Below are positions 19,701-31,700 of a stretch of DNA of 64,000 nucleotides, piece after piece. Position 1 is the stretch's first letter. Every line of letters starts with the position of its first letter. The stretch comes from Pseudomonas orientalis (GTDB lineage: Bacteria; Pseudomonadota; Gammaproteobacteria; Pseudomonadales; Pseudomonadaceae), in assembly GCF_002934065.1 (NCBI RefSeq), contig NZ_CP018049.1, positions 2,354,501 to 2,418,500 on the forward strand, given 5' to 3'. The notes below the pieces were generated by a model. The model was not told the origin of the DNA and ran no database searches. It saw only the letters and a program-made list of their open reading frames with translations. The position numbers were made by a program, and so were the translations under genes.

Positions 19701-22700
19701 CGTTTGCCGTTGACGCCGAACGGTAAGCTGGACCGCAAGGCATTGCCCAGGCCAGACGCCAGCTTGTTGCAAAAACGTTATGTCGCACCGGTCGGTGAGA
19801 AGGCCCGACAAGTGGCGGCGATCTGGGCCGAAGTACTGGGTGTGCCACAGGTCGGCCTGGAGGATCACTTCTTCGAGCTGGGCGGTCACTCGCTGCTGGC
19901 GACTCGCGTGGTGTCGCGGGTACGCCAGGCGCTGGCTATCGACGTGGCACTCAAAAGCCTGTTTGAGCAGCCGGTGTTGGGCGCGTTTGTGCAGGCGCTG
20001 GGTGAGCAGGGCGCAGCCATTGCACAGATGACCCTGGCCGATCGCGAGCAGCCGTTGCTGCTGTCGTATGCCCAGGAGCGCCAGTGGTTCCTCTGGCAGT
20101 TGGAGCCGCAAAGCGCGGCCTATCATATTCCGGCCGCATTGCGCCTGGTGGGCACGCTCGATCGTAGCGCCCTGCAACGGGCCTTTGATACTTTGATTCA
20201 ACGCCATGAAACCCTGCGCACGGTGTTTTTCGCCGGCCCGGAGCAGACCGTCCAGCGCGTGCTGGAGCAGGCTGCTGCGGTCATCGACTATCAAGCGCTG
20301 GGCTCGACCGATCCCGTTCGCTTGCAGGCCTTGGTGGAAGGCGAAATCGCCAGGCCCTTTGACTTGCAGGCTGGGCCGCTGCTACGCATCAAGCTGTTGC
20401 AACTGGGCGAGAACGAACACGTACTGGTGCTGGTTCAGCACCATATCGTGTCGGATGCCTGGTCGATGCAAGTGATGGTGGATGAGCTGGTGAGCTTGTA
20501 TGCCGGCTACAGCCAGGGCCTTGCGCCGACATTGGCGGATCTGCCGATACAATACGCCGACTATGCCCAGTGGCAGCGCACCTGGATGGAGGCGGGTGAA
20601 AAGGACCGCCAATTGGCCTACTGGCGTGCGCTCCTGGGCGATGTGCAGCCGGTACTCGAATTGCCGCTGGATCGTCCGCGCCCGGCCATGCAGAGCTATC
20701 AGGGCGCGCGCCTGGATCTGGTACTGGAGACTTCGGTGGTCGAGGGCTTGCGCGCGCTGGCGCAGCGCGAGGGCGTGACGATGTTCATGGTGCTGCTCGC
20801 CTCCTTCCAGTCGCTGCTCTACCGCTACACCGGCCAGTCGGATATTCGTGTCGGCGTGCCCATCGCCAACCGCAATCGTCTGGAAACCGAGCAACTGATC
20901 GGCTTTTTCGTCAATACCCAGGTGCTCAAGGCCCAAATCGACGGGCACATGACCTTTGCCCAGTTGTTGCAGCAGGTCAAGGAACGGGCGCTGGGGGCAC
21001 AGGCCCATCAGGACTTGCCATTCGAACAATTGGTCGAGGCCTTGCAGCCGGAGCGTAGCCTGAGCCACAACCCGCTGTTCCAGGTGATGTTCAACCATCA
21101 GTCCGCAGCCGACGCCAATCGTGACAGCCAGCAGTTGCCTGGACTGTGCGTCGAGGGGCTGGCGTGGGACAGCCATACGGCACATTTCGACCTGAGTCTG
21201 GACACCGAAGAGTCTGCCGAAGGTCTGCTGGCTTCGTTGACTTACGCCACCGCGCTTTTCGACGCCAGTACCTTGCAGCGCTTCGCCGCGCACTGGCAGA
21301 ACTTGCTCAACAGTGTGGTGCATGGGGCGCATATGTGTGTCGCCGACTTGCCGATCCTGAGTGGCCGTGAACAGGCGCAGATCCTGCACGAGTGGAATCC
21401 GCCGCAACCGACACGGGCCGCTCACAACAACGTGGTACATAAATTCGAACGACAGGCGGCGAACCAGCCCGGCGCCATCGCGTTGATCATGGATGAGCGG
21501 CGTATGACCTATGCCGATCTCAACCTGCGGGCCAACCGCCTGGCGCACAGACTGATCGAGCAGGGTGTGGGCGCCGACAGCCTGGTCGGTGTGGCCGTTG
21601 ACCGTTCGCTGGAAATGATCGTCGCGTTGCTGGCGGTGCTCAAGGCTGGTGGCGCCTATGTTCCGCTGGACCCGCAATACCCTCAGGACCGCCTGCAATG
21701 CATGATCGAAGACAGCGGTTTGCAGCTATTGCTGACCCAGGACGCACTGCTGGCGCGCCTGCCAATCAACCCCGGTCTGGCGCTGATTTGCCTGGAACCC
21801 GGGCCGGATTGGCTGGCCGAGTACCCATCGACTAATCCGGCGGCACGCGCATTCCCCTCTAACCTGGCGTACTTGATGTTCACGTCCGGCTCGACCGGGC
21901 GACCCAAGGGCGTTGGCATCGACCAGGGTTCCTTGGCGCGGCATGTGGAAGTGTTTATCGAGCTGTTCGAGCTGACCGCGTCTGATCGCGTATTGCAGTT
22001 CGGCACTTTTAACTTCGATGGATTTGTCGAACAGCTCTACCCGGCGCTGTGCTGTGGTGCCGCCGTGGTAGTGCGCGGCGGTGAGTTGTGGGACAGCGAC
22101 ACGTTCTATCGCCAACTGATCGAACATGATATTTCGGTGGTCGACCTCACTACCGCTTATTGGCACTTGATAGCGCGTGATTTTGCCGAGCGTGGCGTAC
22201 GCGACTACGGTCGCCTGCGTCAGGTGCATGCAGGCGGTGAAGCAATGCCGCCGGAAGGGCTGGCCTCCTGGCGTGCTGCCGGGCTGGGCCATGTGCGCCT
22301 GCTCAACACCTATGGCCCCACGGAAGCAACCGTCACGGTCACTGCTTTGGATTGCGCAGGCTATGTGGACGGCAGCGAAACCGTTACGCAGATGATGCCG
22401 ATCGGTCGCGTATTGGACGGTCGCGCTATTTACTTGCTGGACGCGAGCCTGAATCCGGTGCCTGTGGGAGTAGCCGGTGAGTTGGTGATTGGCGGGCCTT
22501 TGCTGGCACGCGGTTACTTCAATCGTGCGGCGCTGACGGCTGAGCGGTTTATCCCCGATCCCTTCGATCCGGCAGGCGGCGGACGTCTGTACCGCACCGG
22601 CGACTTGGCCCGCTACCGTGCCGACGGCGTGATCGAATACATCGGTCGCATTGATCACCAAGTCAAGGTGCGTGGCTTCCGTATCGAGTTGGGTGAAATC

Positions 22701-25700
22701 GAATCGCGCCTGCTCGCCCTGGACAGTGTGCGCGAAGCGCTGGTGATTGCCGCCGACCAGCAATTGATTGCCTATCTGGTCACCCAGCAGCCGCCATCGG
22801 AACTGGCGGCATTGCGTGAGCAGATTCGCGCAAGCCTGTGTGAAGAGCTGCCGGACTACATGGTCCCGGCGCACTTTATGTTTCTGGAACGGTTGCCGTT
22901 GAGCCCCAACGGTAAGCTGGACCGTCATGCCTTGCCACGGCCGCAGGTGAGCCAGGCGGCGCAACAGTGGGTGGCGCCGGTCAGTCAGTTAGAGCAGCAG
23001 GTTGCTGCGATCTGGGCTGATATTCTCGGTGCCGAGCGCATCGGGCTGGGCGATCACTTCTTCGAACTGGGCGGTCATTCATTGCTGGCTATGCAAGTGG
23101 CTTCGCGCTTGCGACATAACCTGGGGATCGAGTTGCCGTTGCGGGTACTGTTCGAGCAGCCACGCCTGGAAGGGTTCGTAGCCGCACTGCACACCGAAGG
23201 CAAGCGTGAGGGTGCGGTAGCGCCGGCGTTGGTGCCGGCTTCGCGCGATCTGCCGTTGGTATTGTCCTATGCCCAGGAGCGTCAGTGGTTCCTCTGGCTG
23301 CTGGACCCTGAAAGCGCGGCCTATCACGTGCCCAGTGCCTTGCGTCTCAAGGGGCAGTTGGACCTGAATGCGCTGCAGCGCAGCTTCGATGCGCTGGTAG
23401 CGCGTCATGAAAGCCTGCGCACCCATTTGCATCAGGGTGATGAGCAGACCGTGCAGGTCATCCTGCCACAGGCACGCATCGAGATTGCCTTGGTCTCGAG
23501 CGATGAAGTGCAGGTCAAGTCACAGGTCGAGGCAGAAATTGCCCGGCCGTTCAACCTGCTGGCGGGGCCGTTGCTACGGGCCACGCTGCTGCGCCTGAGC
23601 GACGACGAGCATGTGTTGGTGCTGGTCCAGCACCATATAGTCTCTGACGGTTGGTCAATGCAGATCATGGTCGACGAACTGGTGCAGTTGTACAGCGCCT
23701 ACAGTCAGGACCGGGACCTGCAACTGCCGCCCTTGCCGATTCAGTACGCCGATTACGCTCGTTGGCAGCGCGAGTGGATGGATGCCGGTGAAAAAGAGCG
23801 GCAACTGGCCTACTGGCAGGACTTGCTGGGTGGCGAGCAACCCGTGCTGGAGCTGCCTTTCGACCACCTTCGTCCTGCCGAGCAAAGCCATCGTGGCGCT
23901 CGTCTGTTCGTGGAACTGCCACCCAATCTGGTAGTAGACCTCAAAGGCTTGGCGCAGCGCGAAGGTGTGACGATGTTCATGCTGTTGCTAGCCTCCTTCC
24001 AGGCGCTGATGCACCGCTACAGCGGTCAGGAAGACGTGCGCGTCGGGGTGCCGATTGCCAACCGCAACCGGGTAGAGACTGAGCGGTTGCTTGGTTTCTT
24101 CGTCAACACTCAAGTGCTCAAGGCTGATATCGACGAGCAAACCACAGTGCTGCAACTGTTGCAGCAGGCCCGCCAACGTGCGCTGCAAGCCCAGGATCAT
24201 CAGGATCTGCCGTTCGAACAACTGGTGGAGGCACTGCAACCCGAACGCAGCTTGAGCCTCAATCCGCTGTTTCAAGTGATGTTCAACCATCAGACTGAAG
24301 CGCGCCTGGGTGGCACCGAACATCAATTGTCTGCATTACGTGTCGAAGGGCTGGAATGGGAGAGCCGCACCGCGCACTTCGATCTGGACCTGGATGTACA
24401 TGAAGGCGCCGAAAACATCTGGGCAACGCTGGGTTACGCCACTGACCTGTTTAACGCCTCGACCATCGAGCGCATGGCCCGTCACTGGCTGAACCTGCTG
24501 CAGGGCATGGTGGCGGATCCACGGCAGAGCATCGGTCAATTGAACTTGCTCGACCTGGCTGAACGTCAGCAGATCCTGCAACTGTGGGACAACACTGGCG
24601 CGGGCTTCTCGGCCGAGCGCAAGGTGCACGAACTGTTTGCCGAGCGTGCGACGCAAAACCCCGATGCGGTGGCGGTGAAGTTCGATGCACACACGCTGAC
24701 CTACGGCGAGCTGGACCGCCAGGCCAATCGCCTGGCCCATGCGCTGATCGCCCGTGGCGTCGGCCCGGAAGTGCGCGTGGCCATCGCCATGCCGCGCAGT
24801 GCCGAGATCATGGTGGCGTTCCTCGCCGTGCTGAAAGCCGGAGGCGTGTACGTACCGCTGGATGTGGAATACCCGCGTGATCGCTTGCTGTACATGATGC
24901 AAGACAGTCGTGCCAAGTTGCTGCTGACCCATTCGGCGGTACAGCAACAACTGCCGATTGCCGAGGGCCTGGACAGCCTGGCCATCGACGATCTCCAGGC
25001 ATGGGTGCACTGCAGCGATGTGGCGCCGCTGGTCCAATTGCACGGCGACAACCTGGCCTACGTGATCTATACCTCCGGTTCTACCGGTTTGCCCAAGGGC
25101 GTGGCAGTGTCCCATGGGCCGTTGGTAGCGCACATCATTGCCACCGGCGAGCGCTATGAAACCAGCCCGGCCGATTGCGAACTGCACTTTATGTCATTCG
25201 CCTTCGACGGCGCCCACGAAGGCTGGATGCACCCGCTGATCAACGGCGCCAGCGTATTGATCCGCGACGACAGTCTGTGGCTGCCGGAATACACCTATGA
25301 GCAGATGCACCGGCACAACGTGACCATGGCGGTGTTCCCACCGGTGTACCTGCAGCAACTGGCCGAACACGCCGAGCGCGACGGCAACCCTCCAGCGGTG
25401 CGCGTGTACTGCTTCGGCGGTGATGCGGTGGCCCAGGCCAGCTACGACCTGGCCTGGCGTGCGCTGAAACCGACCTATCTGTTCAACGGCTACGGCCCGA
25501 CGGAAACCGTAGTCACGCCGCTGCTGTGGAAGGCGCGCAAGGGCGACCCATGCGGCGCCGCCTACGCGCCCATCGGCACTTTGCTCGGCAACCGCAGCGG
25601 CTACGTGCTGGATGCACAGCTCAACCTGCAACCCATCGGCGTGGCCGGCGAGTTGTACCTGGGCGGCGAGGGCGTGGCCCGGGGCTATCTGGAGCGTCCG

Positions 25701-28700
25701 GCGTTGACCGCCGAACGTTTCGTGCCGGACCCGTTCGGCAAGCCCGGCAGCCGCGTGTATCGCAGTGGCGACCTGACCCGTGGGCGCCCGGACGGCGTGG
25801 TGGATTACCTGGGGCGTGTCGACCATCAGGTGAAAATCCGTGGCTTCCGTATCGAACTGGGTGAAATCGAAGCGCGCCTGCGCGAACAGGACAGCGTCGG
25901 CGAAACCGTGGTGGTGGCCCAGGAAGGCCCGACCGGTAAACAACTGGTGGCCTATGTAGTACCGGCAGACGCCAGCCTGGCCAATCAAACCGAGTTCCGA
26001 GAAAGCCTGCGCCGCGCCCTGAAAACCCGTCTGCCGGATTACATGGTGCCGACTTACTTCATGTTCCTCGCGCAGATGCCGTTGACCCCCAACGGCAAAC
26101 TCGACCGCAAGGGCTTGCCGCAACCGGACGTCAGCCTGTTGCAGCAAGCCTACGTGGCACCGCAGAGTGAGCTGGAGCAACGTCTTGCGGCGATCTGGGC
26201 CGATGTGTTGCGCCTGCCGCAAGTGGGCCTGAACGACAACTTCTTCGAGTTGGGCGGTGATTCGATCATCTCGATCCAGGTGGTCAGCCGAGCGCGTCAG
26301 TCCGGTATCCGGTTTACGCCCAAGGATCTGTTCCAACACCAGACCGTACAGAGTCTGGCCGGTGTTGCGCGCCAGGGTGTCGAAGGGCCGGACATCAACC
26401 AGGCCGCCTTGAGTGGGGAGATGGTGCTGCTACCGATCCAGCAAGCGTTCTTTGCCGATGAGATCGCTGAGCGTCATCACTGGAACCAATCGGTCGTGTT
26501 GCAGCCCGGTGAACGTCTCGACGCGGCGACGCTGACTCAGGCTTTGCAGGCGCTGATCGTGCATCACGATGCCCTGCGTTCGCAGTTCCTCAAGGCCGCA
26601 GGCGGCTGGCAGGGCGTCTATCGAGACGCAGAGCAACATCAGGCTGACGCCGTACTCTGGCAAAGCGCGCTGCATGATATTGATGAGCTCGCGCTACTGG
26701 GCGAAGAGGCGCAGCGCAGCCTGGACCTCGGCCACGGCCCCTTGATGCGGGCGGTTCTGGTGGAACTGAACGACGGTTCCCAGCGTTTGCTCCTGGTCAT
26801 CCATCATCTTGTGGTAGATGGCGTGTCGTGGCGAATCCTGCTTGAAGACCTGCAGACCGCCTACCGCCAGCTCGCCCGTGGCGCGGCCGCAGTATTGCCG
26901 GCCAAGACCAGCTCGACCCGCGACTGGGCCCTGCGTTTGCAGCAGTACGCCCAAGGCGAAGCGTTGACCCGTGAGTTGGAAGGTTGGCAAGCCCGGTTGC
27001 AGGACGCCGAGGCCGGCCTGCCTGGCGCGCGGCCGGGAGCTAGCTTGAGTAACCGCCATGCGACCAGTGCGACTACTCATCTGGACGCCACTTATACCCG
27101 TCGCCTGTTGCAGGATGCGCCGGCAGCCTATCGCACCCAGATCAACGACCTGTTGCTGACTGCGCTGGCTCGTGTGATCGGGCGTTGGACCGGCCACACC
27201 TCGACCCTGGTCCGCCTGGAAGGGCACGGTCGTGAAGACTTGTTCGACGATATCGACCTGACGCGCACGGTTGGCTGGTTCACCAGCCTCTACCCGGTCA
27301 AGCTGACGCCTGCGCACACCCTGGAGGACTCGCTGAAGGCCATCAAGGAGCAGTTGCGCGCAATTCCCGACAAAGGTCTGGGCTTTGGTGCGTTGCGCTA
27401 CCTGGGACAAGCACCGGTGCGGGATGCCCTGGCGCGTTTGCCTGAGCCGCGTATTACCTTCAACTACCTGGGCCAGTTCGACACCAGCTTTGAAGACGCA
27501 GAAGGGCAGGGGTTGTTCGCGCCATCCGGTGATGCCGTCGGGACCGATCAAAGCCCCGAAGCCTCCTTGGGCAACTGGTTGGAAATCAACGGCCAGGTGT
27601 ATGGCGGTGAGCTGAACCTGACGTGGAGTTTCAGCCAGGATATGTTCGAGCCGCAGAGTATCCAGCCATTGGCCGATGCCTATGCCGATGAGCTCAAGGC
27701 GTTGATCGAACATTGCTGCCAGCCTGAGAGCGCTGGCGCAACGCCATCGGACTTCCCGCTCGCACACTTGAGTCAGGCACAGTTGGATGGCTTGTCGCTG
27801 CCGTTGAGCCGCGTCGAAGACATCTACCCCTTGTCACCGATGCAACAGGGCATGCTGTTTCAATCCCTGTATGGACAGGGTTCCGGCGACTACATCAACC
27901 AAATGCGCGTCGATGTGCAAGGGTTGGATGTCGCACGGTTCCAGGCAGCCTGGCAGGTGGCCATGGAGCACCACGCGATTCTGCGCACGGCATTTGTCTG
28001 GCAGACCGAGCTCGGGCAGCCGTTGCAGGTGGTTTATAAGTCGGTGCGTGTGCCATTGGTCGAGCATGATTGGCGGCATCGAGTTGATCGCCTCGAAGCC
28101 CTCGACGCACTGGCTGAGTCCGCACGCACCGAAGGCTTTGTGCTTGAGCAGGCACCTTTGCTGAGCCTGGTGGTGGTGCGTACCAGTGCCGATACTCATC
28201 ACCTGGTTTACACCAATCACCATATCCTGATGGATGGCTGGAGTGCCTCGCAGTTGTTTGGCGAGGTCATGCAGCACTACGCCGGTGAGTCGCCGCGTGC
28301 GCCGAATGGGCGTTACCGTGACTACATCGCCTGGTTGCAGGCCCAGGATCCAGCCATCAGCGAAACGTTCTGGAAGTCACAGCTTGCCGGTCTGCAGGAG
28401 CCAACACGGCTGTCGCGGAGGGGCAGGCGTGAGCAGGCCGTAGCCCAGGCCAACGGCATACACCGGCTAAACCTGGGGCGGGCGGCCACCGAGCAGCTCA
28501 AATCGTTTGCCCAACGCCATAAGGTCACCCTCAATACGTTGGTGCAGAGCACCTGGCTCCTGTTGTTGCAACGCCATACCGGTCTCGACACCGTGGCATT
28601 CGGCGCGACAGTGGCGGGGCGCCCGGCAGAGTTGGCGGGTATCGAGCAGCAGGTCGGCCTGTTCATCAATACGTTGCCGGTGATAGCGACGCCCAGCCCG

Positions 28701-31700
28701 CAATTGAGCGTGGCTGCCTGGTTGCAGCAGGTGCAGGCGCAAAACCTGCGTTTGCGTGAACAGGAACACACACCACTGTTCGACATCCAGCGCTGGGCCG
28801 GCCTGGCAGGTGAAGCGTTGTTCGATAGCATTCTGGTGTTCGAGAACTACCCGGTGTCCGAAGCGCTGGAGCATGGAGCCCCGGCCGGCTTGCGTTTTGG
28901 TGCGATGGACAGCCTGGAACAGACTCACTATCCCTTGACCGTATTGCTCGCCATGGGCGACAGCCTTGCCGTGGAGTTCAACTATGACCGCGCTGCATTC
29001 GGTGAGCAGGATATTGCCCATCTGGCCGAGCATTTTCAGCAGTTGCTACAGGCGCTGACACTGGCGCACGTAGAGCGGCTGACGGACCTGCCCTCCTTGC
29101 CGGATGCCCAGCGTAAACTGATCGTGGACGACTGGAATGCGACGGCACGCGCGTTTCCACTGCAACGCGGCGTGCACGAGCTGATCGAACGTCAGGTCGC
29201 GCTGACGCCGCAGGCTCCCGCCCTGGTATTTGGGACGCAACGCCTGAATTACGCCCAACTGAACTGCCGCGCCAACCGCCTGGCCCATCGTTTGATTGAA
29301 GCGGGCGTGGGGCCGGACGTGCTGGTCGGTTTGGCCATGGAGCGCTCAATCGAGATGGTCGTCGGCCTGTTGGCGGTGCTCAAGGCTGGTGGCGCCTATG
29401 TGCCGCTCGATCCGCAATACCCGCGCGAGCGCCTTGCCTATATGCTCAATGACAGCGACGTGAAATTGCTGCTGACCCAGGCGCACCTGCGCGAGCGAGT
29501 GCCTATCCCACAAAGCTTGGAAACCCTGGAGCTGGGCGACGACGGGTTGGAGGCTTACAGCGAGGCAAACCCGGCTATCACGCTCGATGGCGAAAACCTT
29601 GCCTACGTAATCTACACCTCCGGTTCCACCGGTCAGCCCAAAGGCGCTGGCAACCGTCATTGCGCATTGACCAACCGCCTGTGCTGGATGCAGGAGGCGT
29701 ATGCCCTGAATGCGTGCGATACCGTGTTGCAGAAAACCCCGTTCAGTTTTGACGTATCGGTATGGGAGTTTTTCTGGCCACTGATGACCGGTGCGCGCCT
29801 GGTGGTTGCGGCGCCGGGTGACCATCGTGACCCGGGCAAACTGGTTGAACTGATCAATCGGGAACAGGTGACGACCCTGCATTTTGTGCCGTCCATGCTG
29901 CAATCGTTCTTGCTCGATGCCAACGTGTCCTCCTGCACCAGTCTGCAGCGTGTCATATGCAGTGGCGAGGCGTTGCCGGTGGATGCGCAACAACAAGTAT
30001 TCTCCAAGTTGCCGCAGGCGGGGCTCTACAACCTGTATGGCCCGACCGAGGCCGCCATCGACGTGACCCACTGGACCTGCCTGGACGAAGGGCGTGATGC
30101 TGTACCGATCGGCAAGCCGATCGCCAACCTGGGCTGCTATGTGTTGGACAGCAATTTCGAGCCGGTCCCGACTGGCGTGTTGGGAGAGTTGTTCCTCGGC
30201 GGTGTGGGGCTGGCACGCGGTTATCACCGTCGGCCAGGCTTGACTGCCGAACGTTTTATCGCCCACCCGTTCATCCAGGGCGAGCGCCTTTACCGTACCG
30301 GCGACTTGGCCCGTTACCGCGCGGATGGCGTGCTCGAATACGCCGGGCGTATCGACCACCAAGTCAAGCTGCGTGGCTTGCGCATTGAGCTGGGAGAAAT
30401 CGAAGCGCGGTTGCTGGAGCACGATTGGGTGCGTGAGGCGGCGGTACTGGCAGTGGACGGCAAACACTTGGTGGGTTACCTGGTGTTGCAGGTGCAGGGT
30501 GATGACTGGCGTGAAATCCTCAGCGCGCATTTGGCGGTTCATCTGCCGGATTACATGGTGCCAGCGCAATGGTTGGTGTTGGATCAGATGCCGCTGAGCC
30601 CCAATGGTAAGTTGGACCGCAAGGCATTGCCAAAGCCGGACACGCAGTCTACCCGGCGTTTCGAGCCACCCCAGACTGACCTGGAACGCAAAGTCGCTGC
30701 TGTTTGGAGTGAAGTCCTGGGCGTGGAGTCGGTGGGTATGAACGACAACTTCTTCGAGTTGGGCGGCCATTCACTGCTGGTGTTAATGCTCAAGGAACGG
30801 ATTCGCAAAGCCAGCGGTATCGGCCTTTCGGTCAGCCAGTTAATGCTCAATCCGACCGTGCGCGCTCAGGTCGGTTGCCTGGAAGGCACGACGCGTCGTT
30901 CGCTTCTGGTACCGCTTAACAGCCGCACCCATGGCACGCCGCTGTACCTGTTCCACCCCAGCTACGGTTCGGTGCACTGCTACAAGGCCGTCGCCCTGGC
31001 GTTGCGTGAACAACGGCCGGTGGTGGGGGTGATCTGCCGGGCATTGGCCGAGCAGGGGGCACAAGTACCCTCCTGGTCCGGGATGATTGAGGATTACACC
31101 GCGCAGTTGCTGGAGGCGCAGCCTGAGGGGGGCTTCCGTCTGGCCGGCTGGTCATTGGGTGGCAACCTGGCGGTCGAGGTCGCTTACGGCCTGGAGCAAG
31201 CGGGGCGGCAGGTGGAGTTCGTCGGCTGGATCGACGCGTCGCCACCACGCTGGCTCACCCAATATTGGGACGCGGCCATCACCACCGATGACCGCGAGAT
31301 TGGCGATAATGAACGGCGCGTGGCGTTGCTCGGGGTGATGTTCCCGGCGTTTGCCGATGCAATCCACGCGACCTGGCAGGACGTGCAGGTGACCCGCGTT
31401 GATCAGGACGAGCAGTGGGCACGCTTCGTCGAGTGGGCCGACGCAACCCTGGGTGAAGCCTTCGGCGACATCAAGCAAGAACTGTTGGCCGGCAGTGAGG
31501 CACAGGTTTCCTGGGAGGTTGACCGTGCATTGTTCAAGCGTATGGAGCAGGCTGATTTCAAACCACTCAAGGCGCCGGTGAGCTGCTGGTGGGCGGCGAA
31601 GAGCCGTGCAGGCCAGCACAAGGCGTTGATCGAAGCCAGTATGCAAAGGACGATTGGCGGGGCGTGTGTGGCGCGATCGGTGGTGATTGACGTGGACCAT

